54,472 bases of DNA, taken from assembly GCA_017883235.1 (NCBI GenBank), contig JADGNY010000030.1, positions 1 through 54,472 on the forward strand. Reading direction: 5' to 3'. Shown one piece after another: positions 1 through 7,661 of the stretch. The stretch comes from Thermoanaerobaculia bacterium. Lineage in GTDB: Bacteria; Acidobacteriota; Thermoanaerobaculia; Gp7-AA8. The notes under the pieces are model-generated. The model was not told the DNA's origin and made no database searches. It saw only the letters and a list, made by a program, of their open reading frames with translations. Numbering within the stretch: position 1 is the stretch's first letter; each line of letters opens with the position of its first letter. The position numbers were made by a program, and so were the translations under genes.

Positions 1-116
1 TGAACGGCTTGCGAGCCGGACCGTCGATAGAGTTTGGAGCTTCTGATGCGAATCGTGCACGGTCTGCTGAATCAGCCCCGCAAGGAGCATCGAATCAATA
101 GGTTAGAATTGGCAGG
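1..116 (+). other. Possible CRISPR leader
   Basis: This is the sequence on the presumed leader side of the array, with an AT-richer stretch around 92-110 (CGAATCAATAGGTTAGAATT). No ORF is recognisable. The role is inferred only from repeat orientation and the degenerate repeat at the opposite end. Confidence 0.35.
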
Positions 117-466
117 GTCCGAATGAGTGCGCCGCTCGAAGGCGATTGCGACATGCAGATCAGAGCTGCGCTGCCTATGCCAAGGTTTGAGAACCACGTC
201 CGAATGAGTGCGCCGCTCGAAGGCGATTGCGACAATGTCCTCCACTTTCGTGGAACATTCCGATTTCGGAAACCCAGTCCGAATGAGTGCGCCGCTCGAA
301 GGCGATTGCGACGATCCAGCCGACCATGTAGCAGAGGAATCCGACGCTGCCGAGTCCGAATGAGTGCGCCGCTCGAAGGCGATTGCGACTCCGGTCGCTC
401 GATGATGCGAGGGTCACAGTGTTCACAGAGGTCCGAATGGGTGCGCCGCTCGAAGGCGATTGCGAC
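117..466 (+). CRISPR. CRISPR array, five 36-nt repeats, four spacers
   Basis: Five copies of a 36-nt repeat that begins GTCCGAATGAGTGCGCCG and ends AAGGCGATTGCGAC lie at 117-152, 198-233, 277-312, 354-389 and 431-466. The spacers are unrelated and 45, 43, 41 and 41 nt long. The last repeat carries one A-to-G change (GAATGGG for GAATGAG), as expected at the leader-distal end. The repeat ends in ATTGCGAC, resembling the ATTGAAAC end that becomes the crRNA 5' handle in many type I and III arrays. Both hints put the leader on the left. CGCC/GGCG can form a short stem. No cas gene is visible, so the subtype is undetermined; spacers over 40 nt are compatible with type III. The 'protein' readable across the array is an artefact. 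Confidence 0.93.
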
Positions 467-511
467 ATGAGATCAATCTGATGCGGGTTGAGAACATTGC
501 GTGGAGTCCGA

Positions 512-871
512 AGCGTGGTCCTCTTCGGGGCGGGCGATAGAAGCGTGAATGCGCTCGAGGAGAAGACGGGGAAGTCGATCTGGCGCGCCGACATCGGCGA
601 GCGTATCCGGTCGACGCCGGCGGTCTCCGAGGGGGTGATTTTCGTCGGGACCGTTCAGGGGCGGCTTCACGCGCTGGCCCTCACGGACGGAGCGCCGCGG
701 TGGACATTCGACACTGAAGGGACGAAGCTCGATTCGTCGAAATTCGGATACGACAGGAGGAGCATCCAGTCGTCGCCGGCGGTGGCGAACGGGGTGGTCT
801 ATTTCAGCGCGCGCGACGGCTGGGTGTACGCGGTCGGCGCGAGCGACGGGAAAGAGCGTTGGAGGTACGCA
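512..871 (+). pseudogene. PQQ-type beta-propeller gene remnant
   Basis: The reading frame shows three typical PQQ/BamB-like propeller blades (VNALEEKTGKSIWRADIG, LHALALTDGAPRWTFDTEG, VYAVGASDGKERWRY), each with the Ala/Gly-W pattern of the family. There is no signal peptide or plausible start: the frame begins about 45 nt after the last CRISPR repeat. Past ~868 it loses homology and enters a short inverted repeat (CGCAGATG ... CATCTGCG, 863-906). Intact family members have six to eight blades and are secreted or membrane-anchored. This is therefore an internal fragment truncated at both ends, and no function is expected. Confidence 0.7.
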
Positions 872-916
872 GATGGGAACGCCCCTAATCTGCATCACAT
901 CTGCGTCATCTGCGGA

Positions 917-1114
917 TCAAGGTTTGACGTTCGGATTCAGACAGACGACCGGCGTTTCCGAATCGAGCGTGTTCAGATGCGCCAGCAGACGGGCACGCAC
1001 CTCGGCCGGCGTACCCGAGGAGTCGAGCGTGAGGAGATCGCAGGCGCGGCGAAGCTGTTCAGGGCTCGTGGCCGGATTCTGTGCAAACCGTAATGCCTCG
1101 GGGAGAAGGGGCAT
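917..1114 (-). CDS. 65-residue SAP-domain protein
   Basis: Residues 16-48 (TSPEQLRRACDLLTLD, then SSGTPAEVRARLLAHL) match the helix-turn-helix SAP motif, a short DNA-binding module with the pattern L..lC..l.l..sGtkaeLr.RLl. There is no signal peptide or second domain, so the protein is essentially a stand-alone SAP. The ATG at 1114 lies 9 nt after a TAGAAT box (1124-1129 on the minus strand), the leaderless arrangement used by many genes here, which supports expression. It is divergent from the metallophosphoesterase gene. The role is unknown; DNA or chromatin binding is inferred from the domain alone. Confidence 0.6.
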   Translation of the reverse strand: MPLLPEALRFAQNPATSPEQLRRACDLLTLDSSGTPAEVRARLLAHLNTLDSETPVVCLNPNVKP

Positions 1115-1123
1115 GAGAAGGGA

Positions 1124-1129
1124 ATTCTA
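1124..1129 (-). promoter_or_regulatory. -10 box TAGAAT of the SAP gene
   Basis: TAGAAT lies 9 nt before the ATG at 1114. There is no Shine-Dalgarno, so a leaderless start is likely. Confidence 0.6.
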
Positions 1130-1167
1130 GTTCACGCGGATACGCGGAGGAGGGAGTCCCCCGCGGC

Positions 1168-1173
1168 TACAAT
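1168..1173 (+). promoter_or_regulatory. -10 box TACAAT of the metallophosphoesterase gene
   Basis: TACAAT lies 9 nt before the GTG start at 1183. No Shine-Dalgarno is present. Confidence 0.6.
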
Positions 1174-1182
1174 CCCCCGCCC

Positions 1183-2346
1183 GTGTTCACGTTGATCATC
1201 ACTCTCGTCCTGGCGGCCATCCTTCCTGCGAACGTCGCCGCATTCCGCATCCTCGTACGCGTGCATCCGCGCAGGCGGGCGATCGTCATCGCGCTGATCG
1301 TGATCGGCAACGTGATGTGGCTCTTCTTCCCTATTCAAAATGCGCGGACCGATTTCTCGCGCGTCATCCGCGCGACGCTCGCCCCGCCGTGGTTCGCCTG
1401 GACATGCTTCGCCATCCTTTACACGGCGTTTGCGCTGCTGCTGGCGATCCCGTGGCTGGCGTTGCGGAGGCGGGTCACGTTCGCCCAGTTTGCGCGGTGG
1501 CCGTCGCGGCTCTTTCTGTGGGCGACGCTGTTCGCGCTGGTCATCGGCGTCTGGAACGCGCTCGTCCCGCTGCGCATCGAGCGGGTTCCGGTAACGCTGG
1601 ACACGCTACCGAGGGAGCTGGACGGCTCTCGTATCGCCTTGATCTCCGACCTGCACACCGGGCTCTATTCACGCACCTCGCGGCTGGAGACGATCTTCGC
1701 CACGGCGGCGGCGCAGAAGCCGGACGTCATCCTCCTGGCCGGCGACAACATCGATGACGATCCGATCTTCGTTACGAAGTTGCTCGCCGCCACGCGCGTG
1801 CTCGATGCGCGCGTGCCGTTGATCGCGGTGCTCGGCAATCACGAGATGTACGGGCAGCCGTTCGAAGTGATCGACCGGCTTCGCGGCAGCCGGATCCGGC
1901 TACTGGTCAATGAAGGGGCGGCGGTGAAGAATGTCTGGATCGCCGGCCTCTCGGATTTCGCCGCACGGACGCCGAAGCTCGCCCCGGATGTCGACGCGGC
2001 GTTGCGCGGGCGGCCGCCGAACGCGTTTCCGATCCTTTTCGCTCACCAGCCGAAAGCATTCGCCGAGGGGATCAAGCGCAGCCTGCCGTTGACGTTGTGC
2101 GGGCATTCGCATGGAGGGCAATGCGCCATCCGGCCGCTCGGCTGGTCGCTGGCGGGCGTCTTCCTCCCCTACCACATGGGGTTGTATCGGCGCGGGGCGT
2201 CGCAGCTCTACTTGAATACCGGGACGGGCTACTGGCTGCTGCCGTGGAGGTTCGGGATCGGGATCTCGCCGGAGATTACGGTGATCGAGCTGCGTAAGCG
2301 GAGCGCTGGCGTCTCGCCGGCTGGCTCAGCGGCGTCTCGCCGATGA
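1183..2346 (+). CDS. Membrane-anchored metallophosphoesterase (YkuE/LpxG-like)
   Basis: About four N-terminal hydrophobic segments (residues 1-25, 33-50, 70-95, 108-130) anchor a C-terminal calcineurin-like phosphoesterase domain. Its metal-binding signatures appear in order: ISDLHTG (D156, H158), GDNIDDD, GNHEMYG and GHSHGGQ. This layout is shared with YkuE-type proteins and the LpxG/LpxH UDP-2,3-diacylglucosamine hydrolases. Lipid A precursor or another membrane phospho-substrate hydrolysis is therefore plausible but not shown. The GTG start is set by the TACAAT box 9 nt upstream. The last ~12 residues (AGVSPAGSAASRR) and the stop are encoded by one arm of an intergenic inverted repeat. Confidence 0.88.
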   Translation: MFTLIITLVLAAILPANVAAFRILVRVHPRRRAIVIALIVIGNVMWLFFPIQNARTDFSRVIRATLAPPWFAWTCFAILYTAFALLLAIPWLALRRRVTFAQFARWPSRLFLWATLFALVIGVWNALVPLRIERVPVTLDTLPRELDGSRIALISDLHTGLYSRTSRLETIFATAAAQKPDVILLAGDNIDDDPIFVTKLLAATRVLDARVPLIAVLGNHEMYGQPFEVIDRLRGSRIRLLVNEGAAVKNVWIAGLSDFAARTPKLAPDVDAALRGRPPNAFPILFAHQPKAFAEGIKRSLPLTLCGHSHGGQCAIRPLGWSLAGVFLPYHMGLYRRGASQLYLNTGTGYWLLPWRFGIGISPEITVIELRKRSAGVSPAGSAASRR

Positions 2347-2405
2347 GGGGGTTACCGCGAATGTATGGAGTCTTGCTAGACCGGGGGCGAGACGCCAGCG
2401 CTCCG
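2299..2405. repeat. Inverted repeat overlapping the metallophosphoesterase 3' end
   Basis: Arms CGGAGCGCTGGCGTCTCGCC (2299-2318) and GGCGAGACGCCAGCGCTCCG (2386-2405) are perfect reverse complements, separated by 67 nt. It lies between convergent genes and could act as a bidirectional terminator; there is no clear U-tract. Confidence 0.85.
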
Positions 2406-2423
2406 GTACGCGCTTCGCGCGGG

Positions 2424-4130
2424 TTAACGCGCTTCGCGCCGTCGCGCGTCGGCATCGAGCGATGCTTTCACTTCGGCGTCGCCCTCGTGCGGCTGATCCT
2501 GGGGATGGGCGAGGTAGTAGCCTTGCAGAAGATCGACGCCGAGGTCGCGGCACCATTCGTATTCTTCGACGGTCTCGATCCCCTCGGCCAGGGTCTTCGC
2601 ACCGATCTTGCCGCCGAGCTCCACCAGCATCTTCACCAGATCCTGCTTGATCGGCTCGTCGGCAAGAGTCGAGACCAGGCCCTTAGTGATCTTGAGGTAG
2701 TCGGGCGAGAGGGCGGCGATCGCCTCCAGCGAGGCGTAGCCGGAGCCGGCATCGTCGATGGCCACCTCGATCCCCTTGTCGCGGAACTCGTCGAGCAGTC
2801 TGCGGAAGACCGCGTAATCCTCGATCGCGGCGCGCTCGGTCAGCTCGAAGACGAAGTTCCCGCGGTGCTCGGAGAAGAACGCCACCATCTCGTGGATACG
2901 GAACTCCGACTCCTCGAACATCTCCGCCTCGAGATTGAGCAGGAACTTCCGCCCGTCGAGCGCGAAGGAGCGAAGGCGCTTCAGCGCTTGTTCGAGAGCG
3001 ACGGTTTCCAGCGCCCAGGCCAGATTGGCCTCGCGGGCGAAGGTGAAGAGCATGTCGGAATTGCGGAACGACGAATGCGGCGCACCGCGCGTCAGCACCT
3101 CGTAGCCGAAGACCGTCCCCTCCTGCGCCCAGACGATGGGCTGGAAGAGCGTGGTCACCTTCTTGCGCCGGATGATGTCGCGCAGCTCGCGCGTCAGTTG
3201 CTTTTTCCGCTGCTGCTCGGCGTCGCGCACGGCGTCGCCGGCGGTCTGCATTCCCTGATAGACCTGCCGCTCCAGGCGGATCTGCGGGCGGTAGTCGATG
3301 CGCGCGGCACCGACGAAGAATCCGATCTGTCCCTGCTGCAGGCTGGGAAAGCGCCCGCGCATGGCCGCGATCAGCCGTTCGCGGACGTCGTTGGCCATCA
3401 GGTCGAAGGCCGCTTCCTGCCGCAGATCGCTGCCGCGCGATTCAAAAAAGATGTAGAAGCTCGACCCGCCGACGAGGTTCGCCGCGACCAGCGCCTTCGG
3501 AAACCGAGTCCGGGACTCGGCGGCCACCGCTTCACCGGCACAGCGCAGGAACTCGTCGAAGAAGGCCCAGCCGTACTCCGCCTCGATCGACTCGAACTGT
3601 TCGATGTCGACGTAGACGATGCCGATCTCGCTCTGCTCGATGAGCATTTCCTTGAGCCGGCTCAGGACCATCGGCACGGTCGGCAGACCGCTGGCGCGGT
3701 CGAAAAGCATGCTCTCTGACCGCGGGACCCCGTCCCCGGGAAGCGGCTGGCGATGCTTTCGACGGAGCAGCGCGTCGATGCGTTTGACCACTTCGTCGCG
3801 ATTGAAGGGCTTGACGAGATAGTCATCCGCGCCAAGCTGCAGGCCGGTCAACCGGTCCTTGACGTCGCCGCGGCCGGTGACGAGCACGACGGCGATCTGC
3901 GAGGTGCGCTGCACCGCCTTGAGCGCCTGGCAGACTTCCCACCCGCTGCGCTTGGGCATCATGACGTCGAGCAGAACGACGTCAGGCAGGCGCGACTGTG
4001 CGATGGCCAGTGCTTCCTCCCCATCGCGCGCCGTCAGCACCTCGCAATCGAGTGGACGAACGTACAAAGTCAGCAGCCGCTGGACATCTTCGTCATCGTC
4101 CGCAATCAGCAGGACCGGACGTTCTGGCAT
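2424..4130 (-). CDS. Response regulator with degenerate GGDEF and EAL domains
   Basis: This is a 568-residue cytoplasmic signalling protein. Residues 5-120 are a receiver domain with the acidic pocket at 11-13, phospho-acceptor D55 (VVLLDVMMP) and K107. Residues ~145-300 look like a GGDEF domain whose signature is GGSSF (221-225), so diguanylate cyclase activity is unlikely. Residues ~325-545 form an EAL domain in which the key residues are present (E344 in EVL, N399, E432, DD459-460, K490, E516, Q536). It may therefore hydrolyse c-di-GMP under control of phosphorylation. The ATG at 4130 follows a TATCAT box by 7 nt. The upstream in-frame extension to 4388 runs through a palindromic repeat and is rejected. 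No partner kinase is adjacent. Confidence 0.9.
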   Translation of the reverse strand: MPERPVLLIADDDEDVQRLLTLYVRPLDCEVLTARDGEEALAIAQSRLPDVVLLDVMMPKRSGWEVCQALKAVQRTSQIAVVLVTGRGDVKDRLTGLQLGADDYLVKPFNRDEVVKRIDALLRRKHRQPLPGDGVPRSESMLFDRASGLPTVPMVLSRLKEMLIEQSEIGIVYVDIEQFESIEAEYGWAFFDEFLRCAGEAVAAESRTRFPKALVAANLVGGSSFYIFFESRGSDLRQEAAFDLMANDVRERLIAAMRGRFPSLQQGQIGFFVGAARIDYRPQIRLERQVYQGMQTAGDAVRDAEQQRKKQLTRELRDIIRRKKVTTLFQPIVWAQEGTVFGYEVLTRGAPHSSFRNSDMLFTFAREANLAWALETVALEQALKRLRSFALDGRKFLLNLEAEMFEESEFRIHEMVAFFSEHRGNFVFELTERAAIEDYAVFRRLLDEFRDKGIEVAIDDAGSGYASLEAIAALSPDYLKITKGLVSTLADEPIKQDLVKMLVELGGKIGAKTLAEGIETVEEYEWCRDLGVDLLQGYYLAHPQDQPHEGDAEVKASLDADARRREAR

Positions 4131-4137
4131 TCGGGCA

Positions 4138-4143
4138 ATGATA
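4138..4143 (-). promoter_or_regulatory. -10 box TATCAT of the RR-EAL gene
   Basis: TATCAT lies 7 nt before the ATG at 4130 and fixes the start inside a longer open frame. Confidence 0.6.
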
Positions 4144-4215
4144 TTGCGTGAATCGCGCCATGGTTGGGAGCGCGGTCTCGCGGTCTCGCGGTTGCGCGGT
4201 TGCGCGGGGTTGTTC

Positions 4216-4342
4216 ATCCTGCCGTTTCGCGAAGCGAAACATGGCAGGATCTCCGGTGAGACCGCGCGGGTGCTGGCAACAGGCACCGCCCGCGCAATGC
4301 CACCGGAGATCCTGCCTGTTTCGCTTCGCTCAACGGCAGGAT
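4216..4342. repeat. Composite palindrome, family A, copy 1
   Basis: This copy has three stems in a row: a left hairpin from ATCCTGCCG to GGCAGGAT, a central stem CTCCGGTG...CACCGGAG with CGCGCGGG...CCCGCGC inside, and a right hairpin from ATCCTGCC to GGCAGGAT. The left and right hairpins are also reverse complements of each other, so the whole 127 bp is one large palindrome. It sits between divergent genes. Confidence 0.9.
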
Positions 4343-4434
4343 TGAGCAACCCAGCAACCCAACACCCCGAGACCGCGAGACCCCGCAACCCCGCACTGTG
4401 CTAAGTTCCCACGCCGCAGTTCTTCAGGAGAATC

Positions 4435-5835
4435 ATGATCAAATTCGGGACCTCGGGCTGGCGCGGCATCATCGGAGAGGATTTCACGTTTGACAACGTC
4501 CGGATCGCCAGCCAGGGCATTGCCAACTACCTGAAGAAATCGAGTCAGAAGGGACGCGGCGTCGTAATCGCCTACGACACGCGCTTTCTTTCCGAAAAGT
4601 TCGCCTTGGAAGCGGCGCGTATCCTCGCCTTCAACGATATCCAGGCCTACCTCTGCACGCGCGACGTTCCCACGCCCTGCGCGTCGTTTGAAACGGTTCG
4701 CCGCAAGGCCATGGGGGCGATCAATTTCACCGCCTCCCACAATCCGCCCGAATACAACGGCCTGAAATTCTCGACCTCGAATGGCGCGCCGGCGATGCCG
4801 GAGATCACGAAGCAGATCGAGGAAGAGATCAACATCGTGGCCGCCACCGGCGAGCGGGTCGACGTCTACGAGAAGGCCGAGCTGATCGAGGAGATCGATC
4901 CGAAGGACCGCTACCTCAACGAGCTGAAGACGAAAGTCGACGTCGATACCATTCGCAAGAGCGGCCTGCGCATCGCCATCGATTCGCTCTTCGGCACCTC
5001 GCGCGATTACCTCGACTACTTCCTCCTGGAGTCGGGCGTCGAGGTGAAGATCATCCACAACTATCGCGACCCCTACTTCGGCGGCTTCTCTCCCGAGTGC
5101 GACGAGAAGAATCTCGCCGAGCTGCGCAAGGTCGTGACCGACGAAGGCTTCGACCTCGGCCTGGCCACCGACGGCGACGCCGACCGCTTCGGCATCATCG
5201 ACGACCGCAACCGCTTCGTCTCCCCGAACGTGATCCTCTCGCTTCTGGCGATCTACCTGAAGCGCGAGCGCAAGATCCCCGGCGGCCTGGCGCGCTCTGT
5301 GGCCACGACGCATCTCATGGACGCCATCGCCCGCAAGCTCGATATCGAGCTGCACGAAACCCCCGTCGGCTTCAAGTACATCGGCGAGCTGATTCTCGCC
5401 GACAAGATCGCCATGGGAGGCGAGGAAAGCGCCGGCATGTCGATGTATCGGCATCTGCCTGAGAAGGACGGCATCCTGGCCTGCCTCCTCGTCGCCGAGA
5501 TGGTGGCGCATACCGGCAAGAAGCTGAACCAGCTCATCGAGGAGATGTACCAGGAGTTCGGCTCCTTCTATTCGAAGCGGATCGACATGAAGCTGACGCC
5601 GCAGCTCAAAGACTCGCTGGCGGCCAAACTGGCCAATCCGCCGGCGTCGATCGACCACTTCGTGGTACGCGAGGTGAACAAGACCGACGGGATGAAGCTG
5701 ATCTTCGACGACAACGCCTGGCTGCTCTTCCGCCTGTCAGGGACGGAGCCGGTGGCACGCATCTATGCCGAGGCGTGCAGTCCGAAGGATCTGAAACTTG
5801 TGCTGGATATGGGGAAGAAGTGGGCGTTGACTTAG
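4435..5835 (+). CDS. Phosphoglucomutase/phosphomannomutase
   Basis: This 466-residue alpha-D-phosphohexomutase interconverts hexose 1- and 6-phosphates for cell-envelope and storage sugars. It has the N-terminal GTSGWRG, the active-site serine loop TASHNPPEYNG (S101), the metal loop TDGDADRFG (D246, D248, D250), the sugar loop GGEESAG and the C-terminal phosphate loop RLSGTEP. Length and domain order are normal. A good Shine-Dalgarno (AGGAG, 9 nt region before ATG) makes this one of the few genes here with a conventional leader. Substrate preference (glucose, mannose or glucosamine) cannot be read from sequence alone. Confidence 0.95.
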   Translation: MIKFGTSGWRGIIGEDFTFDNVRIASQGIANYLKKSSQKGRGVVIAYDTRFLSEKFALEAARILAFNDIQAYLCTRDVPTPCASFETVRRKAMGAINFTASHNPPEYNGLKFSTSNGAPAMPEITKQIEEEINIVAATGERVDVYEKAELIEEIDPKDRYLNELKTKVDVDTIRKSGLRIAIDSLFGTSRDYLDYFLLESGVEVKIIHNYRDPYFGGFSPECDEKNLAELRKVVTDEGFDLGLATDGDADRFGIIDDRNRFVSPNVILSLLAIYLKRERKIPGGLARSVATTHLMDAIARKLDIELHETPVGFKYIGELILADKIAMGGEESAGMSMYRHLPEKDGILACLLVAEMVAHTGKKLNQLIEEMYQEFGSFYSKRIDMKLTPQLKDSLAAKLANPPASIDHFVVREVNKTDGMKLIFDDNAWLLFRLSGTEPVARIYAEACSPKDLKLVLDMGKKWALT

Positions 5836-5861
5836 AGGACATCCTGCCGGTGCATCAGTTC

Positions 5862-5987
5862 ATCCTGCCGTTGAGCGCAGCGAAACAGGCAGGATCTCCG
5901 GTGATACCGCGCGGGCGGCGCTTCTTGCCGACGCCCGCGCAATGCCACCGGAGATCCTGCCTGTTTCGCTGCGCTCAACGGCAGGAT
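5862..5987. repeat. Composite palindrome, family A, copy 2
   Basis: It has the same three-stem plan as the copy at 4216-4342, with CTGCCG/CGGCAG outer stems but different hairpin tips (TTGAGCGCAGCGAAACAG). A short partial copy, ATCCTGCCGG, precedes it at 5841. It lies downstream of the phosphohexomutase gene. Confidence 0.9.
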
Positions 5988-6019
5988 TGGGTTTCTTTAT
6001 TGGGGTTTTTTGAAGAACC

Positions 6020-6361
6020 ATGAACTACCCCTTCGAAAAGCACTTCCTCGTCTGCGTCGGCGGCCGCTGCGGCAATCCTGATCGCGGGATCGAGCGTGGA
6101 GAGTTCATTCACGCGGAGCTGAAAGGGCACAACAAGAAGATGGGCCGCAAGCCGCTGGTGCGGGTCTGCACCGTCTCGTGCCTCGACCTCTGCGACCACG
6201 GGCCGAACATGATCGTCGACGGGGTGGTCTACTCGCATCTGACGCGCGAGACGGCGCGCGAGGTCTACGCCGGGGTGATGGGTGACGGTCCTGGCCGCGA
6301 TGACCTGCAGTTGAGCGAAGACGAATTCCACGGCGGCGGAAGCGCGGCGGTGAAGAAGTAG
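6020..6361 (+). CDS. Thioredoxin-like [2Fe-2S] ferredoxin
   Basis: This small protein (113 aa) has the thioredoxin-fold ferredoxin layout: CVGGRC near the N-terminus (C12, C17) and VCTVSCLDLCDHGPNMIV (C50, C54, C58). Four of these cysteines would ligate a 2Fe-2S cluster. The family serves as an electron carrier in the cytoplasm; the partner is unknown. It ends 2 nt before the tupA-like gene, so the two are probably co-transcribed. No recognisable operon partner reductase is present. Confidence 0.82.
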   Translation: MNYPFEKHFLVCVGGRCGNPDRGIERGEFIHAELKGHNKKMGRKPLVRVCTVSCLDLCDHGPNMIVDGVVYSHLTRETAREVYAGVMGDGPGRDDLQLSEDEFHGGGSAAVKK

Positions 6362-6363
6362 CG

Positions 6364-7158
6364 ATGCGTCGTGCCTTTGCTCTGGTGGCGCTGGCGCTGC
6401 TGCTGGCCGCCTGCTCGCGCGAGCCGAAGGCGAAGTCGTTCATCCTGGCCACGACGACGACGATGCAGGGCTCGGGCGTCCTGCCCATGCTGCTGACCGA
6501 GTTCAAGCGCGACACCGGAGTCGACATCCATCCTCTGATGCTCAGCTCGGGGCAGGCGCTGCGGATGGCCGAGCAGCACGAATCCGATGTCACCATCACC
6601 CACGATCCCGCGGCAGAGCGGCGGTTCGTGCGGATGAACGGCGCGAAGCTGTACCAGCAGCTCATGTGGAACGACTTCGTGATCGTCGGCCCGCCCAACG
6701 ATCCCGCCGACGTCGCCCACGCCATCAGCGCCGCGGACGCGTTCCGGCGCATCGACCGCACCCACCGGCTTTTCATGTCGCGCGACGACCAGTCGGGGAC
6801 GAATACGAAAGAGCGCGCGATCTGGAAGGCGGCGTTGATCGTTCCCGAATTCAATCCCGCCTACCTGAAGATGGGCCAGCCGATGCCGGCCCTGCTGCGC
6901 TCCTCGAGCGAGATGCGCGCGTACACCCTCAGCGACCGCGCCACATTCGAACAGCTTGCCGGCGAGTTGCAGCTTCGGCTGCTCTACGCGGGCGACCCGT
7001 TTCTGCGCAACGTCTACGGGGTGATTCTGCCTCGTGCCTCTTCCAGACCCGAGGCCGCGAATGCCGAGCGATTCGTCGACTGGCTGCTGCATGGGCGCGG
7101 GCATTCGTTGTTGGAGAGGTACGAGATCAAGGGGAAACGCGCGTTTCACATGATGTGA
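6364..7158 (+). CDS. TupA-like tungstate/molybdate-type binding lipoprotein (orphan)
   Basis: A 264-residue substrate-binding protein starts with a lipoprotein signal (ALVALALLLAAC, cysteine ~17). The mature part begins with FILATTTTMQGSGVLPMLL, the TTTT-S/G oxyanion-binding pattern of TupA/PBP-like-2 proteins, followed by SGQALRMAEQHESDVTITHDP and SRDDQSGTNTKE. TupA delivers tungstate to the TupBC ABC transporter. No permease or ATPase gene is adjacent, so either the transporter is elsewhere or the protein has another role. A molybdopterin enzyme is encoded at 13846-15912. The gene follows the ferredoxin with a 2-nt gap. Confidence 0.82.
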   Translation: MRRAFALVALALLLAACSREPKAKSFILATTTTMQGSGVLPMLLTEFKRDTGVDIHPLMLSSGQALRMAEQHESDVTITHDPAAERRFVRMNGAKLYQQLMWNDFVIVGPPNDPADVAHAISAADAFRRIDRTHRLFMSRDDQSGTNTKERAIWKAALIVPEFNPAYLKMGQPMPALLRSSSEMRAYTLSDRATFEQLAGELQLRLLYAGDPFLRNVYGVILPRASSRPEAANAERFVDWLLHGRGHSLLERYEIKGKRAFHMM

Positions 7159-7218
7159 TGTAACCAAGCTAACAGGCACCGCAACCTCACAACGCAACTG
7201 CGCAGCCGGACACTTTGC

Positions 7219-7224
7219 TATTCT
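7219..7224 (+). promoter_or_regulatory. -10 box TATTCT of the small gene at 7231
   Basis: TATTCT lies 6 nt before the GTG at 7231, with no Shine-Dalgarno. Confidence 0.5.
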
Positions 7225-7230
7225 GCCAAC

Positions 7231-7485
7231 GTGCGAAGAAAGGACATTCTGGCTTTCGCTCGTCGTGACTGGCCATCGATCGCGGCGTCGAAGAGGCAAC
7301 GTTGGGCAGCGCAGAAAGCGTCGATGACTCCGGCCGACGCGCTGCGAGTGGGTGACGATCTGCGGAACTATGTGAAATCCCTCCACCCCAGTTGGCCCAC
7401 GGAAGAAGATCGCCGCAATGATCTCGCCGTGCATGTCCGCGTGTCCGGGAGTCTAAGTCGTGTCGACACGACACGCCGTCGGTAG
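7231..7485 (+). CDS. Small conserved-looking hypothetical protein
   Basis: This 84-residue charged, helical protein (RRKDILAFARRDWPSI; LRVGDDLRNYVKSLHPSWPT) has no signal peptide. It has the feel of the small proteins encoded just upstream of nucleotidyltransferase-type toxin or antitoxin genes, but that is from memory and not demonstrable here. The GTG start has a TATTCT box 6 nt upstream. Its 3' end overlaps a second reading frame starting GTG at 7460 that is cut short by a palindrome, consistent with a broken two-gene unit. Confidence 0.5.
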   Translation: MRRKDILAFARRDWPSIAASKRQRWAAQKASMTPADALRVGDDLRNYVKSLHPSWPTEEDRRNDLAVHVRVSGSLSRVDTTRRR

Positions 7486-7633
7486 TCTTCTCGCCGCTCT
7501 CGCTGCAGCGATGCAGGAACGAGGTGTGCGTTTCATCCTGACGGCGAGCGTAGCGAGCCTGTCAGGATCTCCGGTGAGACCGCGCGGCAGTCGGGTTCCG
7601 GCAAAGCCCTCGCGATTCCACCGGAGATCCTGA
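7460..7633 (+). pseudogene. Truncated second gene of a pair, cut by a palindromic element
   Basis: A frame starting GTG at 7460 reads STRHAVGSLLAALAAAMQE, then RGVRFIL, a helix followed by a beta-strand of the kind that opens small nucleotidyltransferase-fold proteins. At 7535 the family A palindrome begins and the frame continues only through repeat sequence to a stop at 7633. It overlaps the 3' end of the upstream small gene by 26 nt, as in translationally coupled pairs. The nucleotidyltransferase identity is a guess; the truncation by a repeat is what the sequence shows. Confidence 0.4.
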
Positions 7634-7661
7634 CAAGGCTCGCTGCGCTCACCGTCAGGAT
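7535..7661. repeat. Composite palindrome, family A, copy 3
   Basis: This 127-bp element has outer hairpins from ATCCTGACGG to CTGTCAGGAT and the conserved CTCCGGTG/CACCGGAG core. Its right end supplies the stop codon of the dipeptidase gene on the minus strand (TCC TGA), and its left end interrupts the reading frame begun at 7460. Confidence 0.9.

Noticed and set aside
123-470. ORF of 115 codons with repeated MSAPLEGDCD
   Set aside because: It is the translation of the CRISPR repeats; the spacing is not coding in nature.
2343-3719. 458-codon open frame opposite the RR-EAL gene
   Set aside because: Antisense shadow of a strong gene in GC-rich DNA; no recognisable domains, while the minus strand shows REC and EAL motifs.
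4131-4388. N-terminal extension of the RR-EAL gene
   Set aside because: Runs through a family A palindrome; the receiver domain begins at the ATG at 4130, which has a -10 box in front.
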